Of a DNA stretch of 23,252 nucleotides, positions 23,208 through 23,252 are shown in pieces (positions within the stretch are counted from its first letter, which is position 1; each line of letters opens with the position of its first letter). The stretch spans positions 1 to 23,252 of the forward strand of contig JAUXFG010000054.1 in NCBI GenBank assembly GCA_030620115.1. Reading direction: 5' to 3'. Made by a program: the position numbers and the translations under genes. Source of the stretch: Candidatus Fermentibacterota bacterium. Lineage in GTDB: Bacteria; JAFGKV01. The notes beneath the pieces are model-generated. The model was given only the letters and a program-made list of their open reading frames with translations, did not search any database and was not told the origin of the DNA.

Positions 23208-23252
23208 CGATAGCGTTCAGCGTTCAGATGATGGAGGGCCATGCTCCGTCAT
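23208..23252 (+). repeat. Dispersed repeat, inverted copy of 6195-6302 parts, cut by the window end
   Basis: A short tandem GCGTTCAGCGTTCAG is followed by 26 bases (23227-23252) that are the exact reverse complement of 6277-6302. The unit continues beyond the window. Confidence 0.8.

Overview
The window looks like a chromosomal contig from an uncultivated Gram-negative bacterium, probably of the FCB group or one of the candidate phyla near it (for example Eisenbacteria-, Latescibacteria- or KSB1-like lineages). This is inferred from three things. There is a three-gene cluster of a TonB-dependent receptor with a carboxypeptidase-regulatory N-terminus, a fibronectin-III protein with a FlgD/T9SS-like tail, and a PorV/PorQ-type protein. 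There is a DUF2723 membrane protein. The gaps between genes are packed with short dispersed repeats. I see no rRNA, tRNA, CRISPR array, integrase or transposase.

Layout. (1) 1-4406, plus strand: the 3' end of a truncated paralogue, then a secreted 1210-residue putative metalloprotease. A 550-bp segment is repeated without gaps between the two genes. (2) 4407-4671: convergent spacer with a hairpin and a 36-bp perfect palindrome. (3) 4672-12917, minus strand: an envelope-glycan cluster. In transcription order it encodes an ArnC-like family-2 glycosyltransferase, a SAM methyltransferase, an ArnD-like deformylase, a B12-type radical SAM enzyme, a DUF2723 membrane protein fused to a TPR region, and, after a 740-790 bp repeat-filled gap, a GT4 glycosyltransferase. 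Methyltransferase, deformylase and radical SAM genes are joined by ATGA overlaps. (4) 12918-13596: repeat-rich spacer. (5) 13597-20271, minus strand: the receptor / FN3 protein / PorV-like operon, with tight spacing and strong Shine-Dalgarno sites. (6) 20272-20783: divergent promoter region holding a repeat copy. (7) 20784-23144, plus strand: a lipoprotein with Ca-binding-like loops, a rho-independent terminator and a small VOC-family protein. A G-rich tract and a dispersed repeat close the window.

How the parts may work together. The ArnC/ArnD-like pair suggests a sugar put on a polyprenyl phosphate and then deformylated. The methyltransferase, radical SAM enzyme, membrane GT-C-type protein and GT4 enzyme could modify, transfer or extend it. 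No ArnA, ArnB or clear ArnT is visible. The receptor operon and the divergent lipoprotein form a separate surface module. Both carry Asp/Asn/Gly-rich loops of the D-x-[DN]-x-[DN]-G type, which suggests calcium-dependent surface proteins.

The most unusual feature is the repeats. A 183-195 bp element with 17-18 bp inverted ends occurs three times, and a 101-bp palindromic element occurs twice plus a half copy. They abut gene ends: one copy supplies the stop codon of the radical SAM gene. The frames of the DUF2723 gene and the family-2 glycosyltransferase stay open right through neighbouring copies.
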